Source of the DNA: Harmothoe impar
Taxonomy: Eukaryota; Annelida; Polychaeta; Phyllodocida; Polynoidae
NCBI GenBank assembly: GCA_947462335.1
Contig: OX381707.1
Coordinates: 63,837,773-63,901,772, forward strand
Direction of reading: 5' to 3'
DNA length: 64,000 nucleotides
Shown: piece after piece, positions 13,914-27,400 of the stretch
Layout of the letters: the number at the start of each line of letters is the position of its first letter
How positions within the stretch are numbered: position 1 is the first letter of the stretch
Program-made: the position numbers and the translations under genes
The notes under the pieces: generated by a model
Databases searched by the model: none
What the model saw: only the letters and a program-made list of their open reading frames with translations
What the model was told of the DNA's origin: nothing

Positions 13914-14871
13914 TATATTTAGATACAGTGACTGCTTCAGGTTCGATGACGTCACAGTGACTGAACCCTGTGCCATAGGGCTTATTTATGAGCATGAGGG
14001 GGAGGCTGCTCCCGCTTGTAGGGACAAGACAGGAGTGACTCGGGAATATTTAGGGTTGGCTTTAGTAATGAATATGGATTATGAGAGATCCTAATATTAT
14101 TTCCCAGAGGATGATCTGCACTAGCACTTAAATGTTGTAAGGTATTCCACCAATGAAATTCTCCCTACCTAAAATAATGAGCCTAAACCTGCATGCACCA
14201 TTATATTCGACCTTAACTCATACCCCTGCCATTTCAAAAGTCCTATGAAGGCAACAGAAATTCGTTAAACTTGATTAATCATTGCCATGAATACTACTTA
14301 AATGGGGTAGCTGTGGTGACATCTCCCACCAATAGATTTGACCCCTCTGACCACATCTCATCCCACATCCTTGACCAGCTTGACCATTGACCTGTACACG
14401 ATGAGATCCTGTCTGACCGGTGCACTACTACCTGATGTCCTCAGGGGGAGTGTTTCTAAGACAGTCACAGGTGGGTGAGGGCAGGTATGGAGGTATGTGA
14501 TGTGCTGCAGGCCCTGACAGGTGGATACCTGCACAATACACACCTGTTGTATCATGTCTTAGAGCACAGGTAGGGGGACCCCTCCCCCCTTCTCCAGGGT
14601 AGAAGAGGTGGGGGTATGAGAGGTTGTGTAGGTTAATGGTGATGGGGTCGGGGGGGGACACATATATACAGGTAGGCATTATAATGCCTCTGGGGTGCCT
14701 TTGTTTTTTTTGTTCGACTTTGTTCCGTTGTTTTGGTGCCTGGGGGACGTTCCAATCTTGGCTGCTGTACATTACTGGTTGACTTCTTCCTTTTTCTTGT
14801 GATAGGAAAATTGGGTGAGTTGATATTATAAGAAATTGTCTTTCCATGCATCTGTGATTTGGATTATCCCA

Positions 14872-16380
14872 CACTGTAAAAACTGTGTTTAACTTTAAAC
14901 ACCAAAAATGCTAAGCATGTTTAATCTGTACACACTTGAGACATCTAAACGGCCATTATGCATGTTAAACACATCATTTCTAAATGCCTAAACACCGAAA
15001 ACATGCATGTGTTTAGACATTTAGAAAGTAAATACTCATGCAGGTGGGTGTTTACTATTTAAACATATCTTTTCTTTGTGTTTAGCCTTTAAACATTATG
15101 TTTACCACATGTTCAGCATTTAAACAGTGAGGTGTTTAGATACCAAATAGTGCATGGAACACTTTCTCATCTAGTATATCAATCATATTGCTATCATTAA
15201 TCCGATTATCTTAGCAGCATGTTATAACCTATTGGAATGCAATTCTATTACTTATGATCCGAATGTATAAGCTTGGCCTTTTCCAGAGTATATCTCTAAA
15301 ATTCAGAAAACCGCCAGAAATGATATATGAGTACTCCAACTACAAGCAAAATTATAACCGGAAAAATGGTACATTTGATTAATGGAGTGTGGTGCCCTGC
15401 CTATATTTGGGCCACAGTTTATAAACAAGGAAATACAGTATTTTGCCTAGAACTGGATCATGACTGTGTCTGTTTGTCATAATTGGTAAACTTGTTTAGA
15501 CACTTAACATATACATTGTAAGCATGTTAAACACTTTATCAGTTTAGACTTAAACACATTTTATCTAAACATCTAAACACTTGACCTAAACATGTTTAAG
15601 TGTTTAGATATTAAACACAATTTATTCCCACCAGGTGGCAGTTAAGTACCTGGATGGACTTTCCCCATCCATTTCTGAGCTGATTCTTGAATTAACAAAC
15701 ATAGAATTATATCATTTGAGTGATTCAAATATGGGAACCTATGGCTTTTATTACGCAAAAAGTAGGTATATGATTTGAGGTTTGGACTAATAGAAATAAT
15801 ATGCAGAAAAGCTATAACCATTAGGGACACCTGTTCTGTGGTATATAAGAAAATATATAGCAATATCCTCTCCACCATTCTGTGTAAACATTTCCCAGTT
15901 ACTAAGTATGAATGATATGTAACATATGTGATGACACCCTATAAAAGTGTTATAAAATACTATCTATCTCCATGCTATCTGAATAAAAGAAGATAAATTG
16001 GATCGATTAAATCATAATAATATGCACATTCCAATCACTATAAACACATCAGCTTCAACTAAACAATATTTAACTAAACACCTACTATATCTAAATGCTG
16101 TTTATCTAAATGCCTAATAATTCTAAACACTACACATGTAAACACTCTACAGGTCTACACGCTATACATCTAAACCCTTCCTTGGTCTAAACTCTATACA
16201 TGTAAACACCTACTAAATCTAAACACTTTGCACGCTTAACATGTATTAGCTAAACATGTTTAGAAATTAAACATGTTTAGATGGAAAAGGGTGTCTCAAA
16301 ATGTGGGACAAGATAGTGTTTAGAAAAGTGTTTAGCTGCTAAACATATGCATTTATCATCTAAACACTGTTTTTACAGTG
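14872..16380. mobile_element. Non-autonomous DNA transposon (1.5-kb MITE-like) packed with TAAACA words
   Basis: The terminal 20 bases are inverted repeats differing at one position: CACTGTAAAAACTGTGTTTA at the left and, at the right, the complement of CACTGTAAAAACAGTGTTTA. The interior has no open frame of note. Three arrays (about 14880-15150, 15480-15625, 16040-16375) are saturated with TAAACAC/GTGTTTA in both orientations, separated by unrelated AT-rich spacers. I could not find a convincing target duplication, so the boundaries rest on the inverted repeats alone, and the middle array may mark a nested second copy. The superfamily is not assigned. Confidence 0.6.
15628..15642 (+). promoter_or_regulatory. 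CTCF-like motif inside the MITE
   Basis: The 15-mer CCACCAGGTGGCAGT fits the published CTCF consensus CCASYAGRKGGCRSY at every position. It borders the middle TAAACA array. Sequence match only; binding is unknown. Confidence 0.3.
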
Positions 16381-18987
16381 CAGTGTAGCCTCCTACTTCT
16401 AGTATAGTAGGCTATTGATATAGCCTGGTAATATGCGAGCTGTAGTTAGTTATTTGATGTGAGATTCACTGCCTTCAGGTTAGCAACTTAAATCAATGCT
16501 CCTAAGTCCTTGCATCTATATGAAAATATGATATGTCAACACAAGGTGAAGTGGTGTACTCAACATAAGGCTCATGAATCTTTCTGCCGTGGGCTAACTT
16601 AAGTAGTTCAGTATTGTTTACTCCAACTTCTATGTAAATAATGGGGACACGATCTAGCTGCAAAAAGTAAAGGGGAGGGGTTACTAGGTCTGAAGCTAGC
16701 ATGAACAATAATTATAGTATGTGTTGTCACATTCTGGTAATAACTCCACTATTTATATTCAGAGTCTGGGTCACGATGAGACAGTTATGATGGAAGCATA
16801 AATGCACGTTATGGTATTATACATGTGGGTATGGAATGGTATGTAGTACGATGGCTATGATGTTGTGGAATAATTATGTCCTGGTTGAGGTTATTTGCAC
16901 AACCTGCTGACATATAGATATGCCAGTACTTCACAGAGGCTGACAGCAAAACGAATGCTCTAGTGATATATATGTCAAATATTCAATTATCTTTGTATGT
17001 ACATCTCTAATGCTTTATAGGTATAATACGGATATCATTTATTACCGCCATAATTTGCATTTTGGAGAATCTAATTCAGCTTTTGACTGAGGAGTCTTCT
17101 GATCCTCAATCACGAGTTCTGAGATTTCATTACCAGAAAAACCCATGCACGTGGTATCGGCAATAGGCCATGCTCAACACCTGAACAATAGAAATCCCAT
17201 GACTAGATCTAGTTCCCAAAAGCTCATATAACCTGCAAAGCCCTCTGTCCCATTGTATTGATGCTATTGTCCCACTCTAGTATTAAATAAACACAGAGGA
17301 TGTGTGCTATTTGATTAATGTATTGACTATTATCAACAGCACATCAAAGCTAACCTAGAGAAGGAAAGGTCACCGCTGTTTAAATATGCTATACTAAAAC
17401 TGGGTGAAGTGAATGTAATGTATTATAAAATTGATTGTCCGAATCTTATCTTGTTAGCTTTGACAGCACTATCCGAATGAATATATTTATATCATTGTCA
17501 GCATCATTCTTAACTACAGCTAAACGTCAAAAACTACAACAATATGATAACATATCTATGATAAAAACAATGTTAACCAAAACGGTAGGAGGTGAACGGT
17601 GTTAACTATATTCTCAGTAGACTGAACAATTGAATATCATAAAGCATAACATATCAATATAGGGAGATAATGAAAATAATAGATTTTACAATACTTCAAT
17701 ACTCTAAGTAGGAGGGAAACATATACCACTGACACTTTATCCCTTCTTTAATAGAGAATGTAAACCTTAGGCGGGCTATGGCCCAGGCTTGTGCTGAACC
17801 CATAGACATACCTGTGCATCTTATGACTAGTAGTATATTCCTACATGTACATCCTACTCTTTATGTTACTTTATGAGGAGGCCCTGGAGGACATTTCTAA
17901 TATAAAAATAACAATGAGGTAATAAGGAGATTACCTTCCATAATTGCAAAGCGACTCTTGTTCTTCGAAAGCAAAAATACAAATTGTTCAAGTGAAGAAG
18001 ACACTTCCAAGGACCAATGCATATGTATACATGGGAAAGTCCCCCCTCTCACCCCACACATTGGTATGTTAACAGTGGTGTAAGGAATACTTACCTAAAG
18101 CTACTATTGTAAAAGTGACTGCCTCCAGATACAACTGTATAGGATGCCTCTCTGCATTGTTAACGATTACTTGTAGAGGACATATATCATTAACAGGAGC
18201 TAGATAAGGTATTGACATCACTATTTGAGATGGCAGTCATAGAGAAATAATAAGAAACATAAAAAACATAATAAAATATAAAACGATTATAGACATTGCA
18301 TTGAGCCGTCTATACCATGCGTGAGTTGATGGTATTTAATGTTCATATCTATCAGATTAATTATCTTTGCTTAGAATAAAATGCAGGATGTTTGGGCCCT
18401 AGCTCTGTCTAAATTAAAATATTATGATATATCCGATGCAACACAATCAATCGTCAGGATACCGAACAAAATAGGACTTGGTTTATTTTGCATATCGTAA
18501 ATGTTCCTAGATTATTACCCATATTACCCATCTTGTGTACACCATGTACTAATAATAGGCTAAGATAACATATCCCTCATGCCAGGTGCAGGAGATTACA
18601 CAGATTAACCACACTAACCCCTGCAGGAGATGCCATAAGGACCCTGTCAATAAGAGGGCATGCTGTAAATACTGATTATACGTATGCTGCCTACGATTAC
18701 ATAACCAGACAATTATGATAGCGTACAGCCTTCAGATAAGAGTTATCAGTAGCTGAGACGGTTGTTCATTGGTCCTATTAGTTGGTCCTATCGTAATGAT
18801 GCTAATAATTATAGTTGTTGTAGGCTTCATGATCCCAAAAGGCATTTTGACTTTCGGTTACAAGGAACCCATGATACATCTTTAGACATTTGACTAGAAA
18901 ATATCAGATACTGATCTGCAATTGATTATTTCATCTCATTCTTAAAACAACCTGAGTCTGAGTATCAAAGTTTTCACCAGAAATATT

Positions 18988-19202
18988 TAGGGCAGATTCA
19001 CCTGAAGTCGAACACAAACCTTGAGACGGACACTTGATTTTGGAGCATTTTGAGATCTTTATTTGTGAATGATGGAAAGGCTTAAGTCTCATTCTTTCCA
19101 AATTACTAACACCAGCAGTTGTATTGTACATAAAAATTTAATGACCTCCAATTTCACTGACCGTCTCAGGGTATGTGTCCGACTCATGGTGAATCTACCC
19201 TA
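18988..19202. mobile_element. MITE of about 215 bp, TCGGACACAC-end family, copy 1
   Basis: The ends are imperfect inverted repeats: TAGGGCAGATTCACCTGAAG at the left and the complement of TAGGGTAGATTCACCATGAG at the right. TA stands at both boundaries, as expected for a TA target duplication. A second copy of the same length class lies at 44099-44311 in a later intron. Words such as CTTGAGACGGACA and GTCCGACTCATGGTGAATCT are shared. Non-coding. Confidence 0.65.
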
Positions 19203-19450
19203 TTTTTCTCGATTCCCTAACTATAGTAAAATCCCCCTATGATCCCATAAAGTACACAGTGCAAGGTAGTACCTGGTCCAGGGATATGAGGCATGCAGAC
19301 CATACCTACACCTTACATATACAGGCATTACCAATGGGACATTCATGATGACATATGTCTTCTCACTCTATGATTAATTCACCTCAGATTCATCCTTGTA
19401 TACTTGTGTCGCAATCAAAAGGACACTAAGAGAGGTATGGTGATCTTATT

Positions 19451-19700
19451 AACTCATGAAGGACGGTATGACGCTGGAAGATACCATTTGTCAGCATGAT
19501 GCACCAATGCAGCCCTGGTGAGTAACTCGTCGGTGTTGCATCAGTGCATCATGCCGACCCTTCGAAAGTGTCTCAACCCGTAGGGTCGGCACAATGCTTG
19601 AATGCAGCACTGGTGAGTCACTCACCAGGGTTGTATTCATGCATCGTGACAACTAAGGGCATGACGCATTTAATCACCATGCCGTCCTTAAATGGTTAAT
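19451..19700. repeat. Dispersed inverted-repeat element, copy 2 of 4
   Basis: Bounded by GAAGGACGGTATG and CATGCCGTCCTTAA as inverted ends. It contains CTGGTGAGTCACTCACCAG and nearby GCATGATGCA/GAATGCAGCA palindromic words typical of the family. Non-coding. Confidence 0.55.
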
Positions 19701-20394
19701 GCACCTCCTAAGTGTGAAACTGGGAATATCAGATATGCATTAATTTAAATGGCCGTTTGTTAGAATTGCATTTATCACATGCCGAGAAGAGCACATTAAT
19801 TCAGTAGAATTGGATTGGTATGCATAATACATGGGGCCCTACCATATAATGTCCCATTCTTTCACATTTCTTCTGGCAATTGTCTCAATCTTTTATCCCC
19901 CACCTCTGTGGGCTGGCTAAACCATTCCCATGCATGCCCATGCATTCTCATCCACGATCGTGTACCATCCACATGGGAGTGTCCAGACCAGAGTTGACAA
20001 TGACAACCAGGGACCTTACCATGTTTCCACCGCCCCGCAGGTTGGTATACTTTATCATGTATATTCCCCGTTGTATATTCCCCAATATATCAGTCAATAT
20101 CATATAGGTTGATATTTATGGCCAGTGTGAGAAAAACATACATTGTGACAAGCTTTAAAATTATGATTGTGGTAACATGTCAATGTATAATCTCATGCCT
20201 GTATAGACTAAGCCTTACTGTGATTTGTAGTAGCTCAGTGGAATATACTGGCCGTGGAGAATTCAAAGTATAGGAACATAGCCTTAGGATTATACAATGC
20301 TATGTCCCAAGTCCTTTTACTTTTTGATTGCGACCTGGTGACGATGACATCGATGAAAAGCGAGAACTGCTTTCTTGTACACAGATAATTTTTA

Positions 20395-20560
20395 AACTCT
20401 AGAACTAAGCCGATAGCGACGAACCTAGTAAGTCATTTTCTGGCTCCCTATACAACCAACCATGGTCAGTTAATACCATCAGGTATAGTCAGTAGTGACC
20501 GACCCACGTAAGTCATTCCATTTCTGAGTATTTAGGCCTTGGTCATATTTTGTTTTCCCT
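20395..20560. repeat. Diverged relative of the adjacent 363-bp MITE
   Basis: Carries the same mosaic of short words as the neighbouring element (GAACCTAGTAAGTCATTTT, GGCTCCCTATAC, GGTCAGTTA, CAGTAGTGACC), but with other spacing and no clear ends. It is probably an older copy into or beside which the younger element inserted. Confidence 0.4.
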
Positions 20561-20923
20561 TACACTGAAAATCCATAGGTTGAAAGGGTTAGTCAGTTCA
20601 GACTATCCTAGGTTGGTCATATGAGTGTTAGTCATAATGGCAAAGTTATATTCAAAAATGACTGAGGGGTCAGTCAGTAGTGGCTAACCTAGGTTCATCA
20701 TTGGTGTGTTGTATTTGTATACCACTAGTTGGGGCCACCTGTCATGACCACTCGGTGGCTCCCCCTGGAAATAAAAAGACTAAGGTGGGTTGTTCAGTCC
20801 TGACCAACCTGACAATAATAACTGACCTATGTTGGGCGTATAGGGATCCAAAAAATGACTAACTAGGTTAGGCACTAGTGACTGAGAGGTTGGGCGTATA
20901 GGGCGCCTAGGAATATCAGTGTA
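20561..20923 (-). mobile_element. MITE of 363 bp (CACTGA/TCAGTG ends), copy 1
   Basis: Ends TACACTGAAAATCC and GGAATATCAGTGTA are inverted repeats with TA at each boundary. The same 363-bp sequence is present in the opposite orientation at 54206-54568. An internal 60-codon open frame is conserved almost unchanged between the two, which shows the copies are recent. An internally deleted copy lies at 30829-31022. Non-autonomous DNA transposon; Tc1/mariner-like TA targeting is inferred. Confidence 0.75.
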
Positions 20924-21874
20924 GTCACTTTTGAATATCAGTTGTAAAAGGAGAGCACACTAACACTCAAGGAGACATTTCGCTTTCAACTGGGAGGCAG
21001 CAATGTGGGTATACAGTATTGATCTTCAATAAATGCTGTTCAAAGCCAAGTCAGAACAGGGTTAAGAGGCACTGTAAATCAGACTGGAGGTGTGAAGATA
21101 GTTAGTTTTATTATCTGGGTTCATTGGTTGCTGCCTAACAGAGAACCGTTAGACCATAGTTATTCTAGGTTCCCATTATCATTGCACAAGTACGTGTTAC
21201 CTTTCTGTACCTGAACCCCGCATGCTTTACACATATACCATTAGTCAATACTAGTATGTTAGCACCTCTACTGAAGCCAAACAATATTCATGTTGATCGG
21301 AGATATAACATTGGTTTTTATTCAAAATGCCTTTAAACATGAGTTCTTCTGTGTAGATCTATATGCTGTGTAACTGTTACTGCAGATTTCTAAGAAGCAG
21401 TTCAGGATAGTTCACTAAAACCGAACGAAAAACTCTACATGTAAGCCAACTGTGTTTTTTCCCTATAGACATTTCACAGAAGAAGTGTAGTAAATAAAGG
21501 GTTTGCTTTACATGGAGAATTCCTGAAAGGTGGGTGCTAACATCCTGGCATAAAAGTCACCCAGAAGCCTATATATCATGGAGAGTAGGGCAAGTGAACT
21601 TTAACACCACTAGGTCAGATACCTAAACAATGCTATCTCTACAGTTGTCCCAATGCAGGTGATACATTTAGGTGTGTATACCTGTGCCCCACCTGGCAGT
21701 AGGGGTGGATGGAGGTGCTTTGATCTCACCTTGACACAGGTGAGTGTATAGGTATGTGGTTGTGGAGAGTGGGGAGTCGGGAGAAGGTCCTGGTAATGGG
21801 GTGGGGGTGTCATACATGCACATGTATATACCAATAGGGGAGTGACATATAGGGCTGATCTACCTGATGAGTAA

Positions 21875-21878
<4 letters not shown>

Positions 21879-21948
<70 letters not shown>
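21879..21948. repeat. (TA)35 microsatellite
   Basis: Seventy consecutive bases of alternating T and A. The two overlapping open frames of repeated Tyr-Ile codons across it are artefacts. Confidence 0.97.
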
Positions 21949-21953
<5 letters not shown>

Positions 21954-22790
21954 ACCATGCCTGGTGGGAACCTGGTGGAAGGCCAGGAATCCCCTAATTT
22001 CCCCTCTACTTCCTCTCCCCTGTCACCTTTCCTCACCTACACATACCTTCTTCCCACTCCATACAAACTATTATAAGTACACACAGATCTATATATACCA
22101 TTACTGTAGGTGACACATAGATTATTGTATTTCTCACTGTTCCTGTATCTATCAGAATCCCTGGAACTACCACAAGGTAGTCAGTATGCACATCGACCAG
22201 CAGCACCATTCAATATTTATCGCCTACACTTTATTTCCGCCGTCACAATAATTAATTAGTGATGTCACCTGATAGCACCATGCTCTATACCACCATGATA
22301 CATATACAATACCCTTTCATCCTCACTAGCACAGATACTACAGTATAGTTGAGAAGGAAAGGACGGATATCCTTAAACCATGCATTGTCCAGGACAGTGG
22401 TGTTCATTGGAAGTAGGTTAAGAAAGGTGTATACATGTATGTGGAATCGATCCCCAAAGCTATCATATAGAGGTTGAGACCACGCAGTACTTTAACTTAT
22501 GCCTATACGACTCTATATCCTTTAACATATGTAAATATAATGATTTCCTATGTCACCAGTTCACTTTTGTAGAGTGAATGCAAAGGGACTGTGGATGTGA
22601 TCACTATAGGGGGTTCCCGTTGACTCCGAAGGTAAAATTGATTAGAATTGTTTTCCTGCCATAGATCAGTGTACATGTATAATAGGATGGGAGGGACAGA
22701 ATAGGATACATGTGAATGGGATGTTGTATGCTTTATACATATTAGGCTTGGGCTGTATGTGGTCGTGATATCTATGATACAGAAGCAGCA

Positions 22791-22900
22791 TCCCAGTGGG
22801 CACAGAGTATTGAATCAACATTGAAAACTGGTTGGCAATGTTGATTCAATGTTAATGTAACGTTGATTCAAGATCGAGCTGAATATTGTGCCCACTGGGA
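22791..22900. mobile_element. Short MITE of 110 bp with TCCCAGTGGGCACA ends
   Basis: The terminal sequence TCCCAGTGGGCACA is repeated inverted at the right end as TGTGCCCACTGGGA. The interior contains TTGAATCAACATTG and AATGTTGATTCAA. Elements of this look are widespread in aquatic animal genomes. Complete, non-coding. Confidence 0.7.
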
Positions 22901-24088
22901 TAGCCTTCATCTCTTTGTTGATGGAGGATAACACAGACCTACTAACTCCATGAGGTCAGCTATTAAATCATACCAGCCTTAGATGTAGGTAGGAAATCCA
23001 GATCTCTCTACAATCAGTCTGACGATGTCTGAATCTTATCACAATACATGTTGCTGACCAGAAGGGAAAAAGTGCACCAAGTGATTAGACGCCGTATCAT
23101 CTCTAATAATCTTAAAATATCGATATCCCTAATCCTAACTACCGGGTAGCCCCTCCCCCCAAATAAAAACAACAACAAAACAATCCTTTGTGACCCCGTT
23201 AATGTTGGCACAGCATATACCCCGTATTATCAACTAGTCCCCCCCCCCCAAAAAAAAAAATAAAAAAATGAAGAAAATCAGATGTTGTGGGCAGAGCCCC
23301 CCTTGACATATTAGTCAATAAAGCTGGCTGGCTATATGAACTATATCCTATGATATCATGTAGGCCAGAGGAGCTGCCGTCTTGTGGATATAAGGTGAAC
23401 TATGGTACTAGCTATGGTACTGACATTAGTAACAATACGGGGATATGCATATTTTAAGATTATGAGAGATATTCACAGCGTCTAGTCACTGGGTGAATTC
23501 GTCCTCACATGCATGGTGTATAGTTAACACAGAATTCTCTTATGGTACATGATGGAATGTAAGGTGTGAGAGTATACCAGGTGTGGATGTAATTTTATAA
23601 CACCTGCTTAGTGAGACCTCTGACACTCAGCCACAATTACCATTGTCCACTTAGCTTGTCCCACTCATGGTGTGCATGTGCCACATGCAGACAAGGGGAC
23701 CATTTAGATGTGTCCCTTCTGCCAATGGACCCTACCATGACCGACCCACCTAAATCTGGGTTTTGTCCCCTCCTGACCCTATGAAGGTTACATGATATGG
23801 AGTAGAAAAATCTAGGTTAAATGCTATACATAGGAATGCTACCTGTGACAAAGGTTCCTTCTGGACTCCTAATGTCCTTTTCTTACCTGAAGATGTTTGA
23901 TAACGTTGGCTGTATCCAGTTTTCATTTACCTTTGATTGCATGAGTAAAGTAGGCCAGGTCAGAATGACATACCCATCTAATTATGTGCACTAATTATCT
24001 TGCCATACGAATAAGAATTAGATTACACTAGGTTATTAACATCTGTTCACTTCTTCACTCTCCAGTCATGCAGAAGCAAAGTTTGTGG

Positions 24089-24444
24089 TACACTGTAAAA
24101 AGTTGGTTGCCATTTTTGTAGGTGTACAGTAGATTCTACTGTAGGTGTACAGTTCATTGTAGGTAAACAATATGATCTACTGTAATTCTACAGTAGATTC
24201 TACTGTGAATCCATTCTACAGTAGATGCTATTGTAGATCTACTGCAGATTCTACTGTGTACCTACACTAACTATTTACAGTGTACTAATACTGACTATTT
24301 GCTAATGCTAGGGCTCCTGAAAGGTAGACGCTGCTGAACAGTTGATCAGTAAACAGCGGCTGCAGGTGAAGGTAGATACTGTGTATCTACATTAAACTGT
24401 ACACATTCCGTAGTTAATGCAACTAACTGTATTTTTACAGGGTA
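24089..24444. mobile_element. MITE of about 356 bp with CTGTAAAAA ends and internal CTACAGTAGA array
   Basis: The left end TACACTGTAAAAAGTTGGTT pairs with the right end, which reads TACCCTGTAAAAATACAGTT on the other strand. TA is present at both boundaries. The interior is built of short palindromic words such as TCTACTGTAGATCTACTG and CTACAGTAGATTCTACTG repeated many times. Non-coding. Confidence 0.6.
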
Positions 24445-27400
24445 GCCATAGTATTACACATACTAATGGATATCAAGCATGGTATTTGATGCAGTAGCTT
24501 CTTACATGAAGGCATTATCTACTTTCCTTCCAGTAACTGCCATCATATCTTTAATAACTTCTATAAGTCTAACATTTACACCATAATCTGTCAATTATGT
24601 GGCACATGAGACCATTGAGCAGACAGAGTCCATACAATAAGGCAATCAGTGCCCAGATCATGGAGTATGTCCCTGGGTGGTACCTGAGGTGCTAAATCAA
24701 ATATTTGTCACATATCTTGTCAGGGGAGGGGGCACGCCCCCACACGTGTCAGAGGCCTGGTGTATGCGCCTCCAGGGTCTTAAGGTGAACCTAGTCACGA
24801 TATTCACCCAAGTGCATCCTGAAAATAGTTGTTATTGGGGCAGGGTGGCTCTTGTTAAGGGTTGTGTATTTGTGCACATGCATTGAATACTTATGAAATG
24901 GCTATTGTTATTATTCCCATCAAATCAGTGTTGCATAACTACTCACCCTAATTATTGGCAACAATTATAAATTCATGTTGAACTGTAGGCATGCAGCGAT
25001 ACCATTTTGAAGGTTGAGATGGTCAGGCACCTTATTACATATAGGAGTTGTATGTAGACCACTTACATTTTGGGGTTATCACCTTTGAACATGTGTTGCT
25101 ACCTTTATCCTATCTAAGGTTATATTAGTAAATCCTCACAGAGATTTTCATATAATATTATTTTTGTCTGCTCTATTTCTTTTTACAAAGTTAACAAAAG
25201 AATAAACACGTCTGCGGTCCTATAAGAACAGATGAAAAAACAACTAGCCTAGTTATATAAGAATAATTCCCCTTTTCCCATATACTCCCTTGTTGAGTTT
25301 ACCTGCTCTGACATAGCTCTCTCTTTTTTCTAAAGAAACGCACAGGCTTATACCACCTGGTTTTGTTACACCCGGCTTCTGCAAACTCTACCAGGTCAGC
25401 CAATGAGGACATGTTCCCTTAGTAGGCCTTCCCGACACCTAGACAGGTGGAGTTGGAATAAGCAACAGGAATAGAAACTACCAAAACTTTGGAGTTTTGA
25501 TCTAAAGGATCCACATCACTGGTCACCTGTGAACCTAGCATCTACTAATATGCTCCAGTGCTGTAGTGTACAGTGTATGTTGCAGTATAGAGTAAGATAG
25601 GCACCTGTGCAGATATGGCAGATAACTATATATACCCTAGGGAGTCAAGGTATGTATACCAACTTGTGACAGGTTAAACAGACTGTGAAAAGACAGGTTG
25701 TGAGGTTGCAATTAACCAGTTAGAGACAGGGGAGAATGTTGTAAATTATCATTGCATCAGATGGTAACTACTGGTAGGGTCTGGAGTTGCAGGCTGTGTT
25801 GTGTTCATACATCTTATTCTATGGTGAATCCTTTGAGTTCATTCAAATAGTGCAGATGACTTAAGATTACATTAATGATAGTCGTATTGGTTTGCTGCCA
25901 ATTATAGTAATTGAGAGCTGAGGAATACATTAGATGTAGGCGCTACAGATGGCCAAGCCACAGCATTGCGTGCAGTTTAAATTCTCTAGGTGAATCTGGT
26001 GATTTATTCATCACTTTTCACCCATTAAACCCTTAAGAGGAGGGAGTTCAAAAATGTAGCTCAGAGAAAAAAAAGGGTTCATATGGATTAGAAACATGGC
26101 TACTCTTCATACCATATAAAACTACATTTGTACCTACACTGACGGACAGTCCTCTGCTAACAGAGGAACTCTGGTATGTCCTGTTAGATCTAGAGCAGAA
26201 AGTGTGTTTGAGAACATGTCCTGCCTAGGTGAAACATGATAGTATTTGCATATAGAATAAAAAAAAAGATAGAAGTGGCAAACGGAAACTTTTCCCAATC
26301 GTGTGAGCATATATTATGAAGCGCAATAAAGAGAACTGCTGGTTCTTTTTTGTGCAATATCTTCATATTTCTATTCGTGATTCCCTGGTCATAAGGTAAA
26401 TAATTGATGTGATTATTGAGCTACTGAGAATTTGGAACAGGGATAATTGGGATAATATCCATCTTATCAGAATAAAGAAAGAAAATGAAAAGAGTATCAA
26501 TTAAGAAGCATCATCTCACCAAAGAAGCCTCTGCCTTTCCCTGGGTTACTTCACAGGTAAATAATTAATGGTGTTGGAATCTTGCACTTGGTGGCCTAGT
26601 TGTTAGCCTCCTGTGTAAATACCCAAGTCCCTTGGCGTTTGGAAGAAACACATACCTGCTGGAGAATTTATTTGATGGTCCAAAGACAGCAGACAATTCT
26701 ATTTTGATGTCAGCATTTACATAATAGGAGATGTATATGAAGGAATTCTGACATGTGTTTGAGGCTGATGATATCTGGAGCGATTAATATGGCGTCACCG
26801 TTCCATGTGCTTTATCTGCATTTCTTATAGATTAGTAGGTGACTTTGATTTAAACAGATCAGCCTGAATCGGGCTATCCTAATTCACCTTCTCTGTACAT
26901 CGGTCCAACAGGCCAGAAAAGGCCCTGAACCAAAGAGAGATTTAAGGGCATTTATGTATGCAGCTCACTCAAATACTTTTTAAGTAGCATGTTTTTTGAC
27001 ACTGCTGTGAAATGGAATACCAGGTTTCATTTGATTGGCACCATGTTTGTCTGCTTGGGACACCATGTACCGGTATCTCTTGGTGTAAAGGACCAAACAG
27101 GAGCACCCAATACAAATACCTCCCCACCTTCTAGCATACTTATAAGTACAGAGCACGCTCTTGTTGGAAACAGTTTTCTCATCCCTGCTGATGATTCACA
27201 GCGTCTTGTAGGCCTATTCCATGTGTTGTCCAATTTCCCTGAAGTACCCGAAATTCGAATGAATTGGAAAAGAATTGATTGTAACCAGCAGTTCCCAGGA
27301 TGAGCCAATGTGTCGCAGTGATGTGACTCAAAGCATACAATCCTACATTTTCATCCTTCACTTCCCTATTATGGATGTTTTATGGGCTCTTTTTTATTGT

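Noticed and set aside
14872..16380. Target duplication for the long MITE
   Set aside because: Flanks (ATCCCA on the left, CAGTGTAG on the right) show no matching short duplication, so I give the ends from inverted repeats only.
21867..22113. Tyr-Ile repeat proteins
   Set aside because: Translation of the (TA)35 microsatellite.
26989..27303. 104-codon frame in intron 1
   Set aside because: Has an ATG but no recognisable motif, and an overlapping minus-strand frame of similar length. No transposon protein signature.
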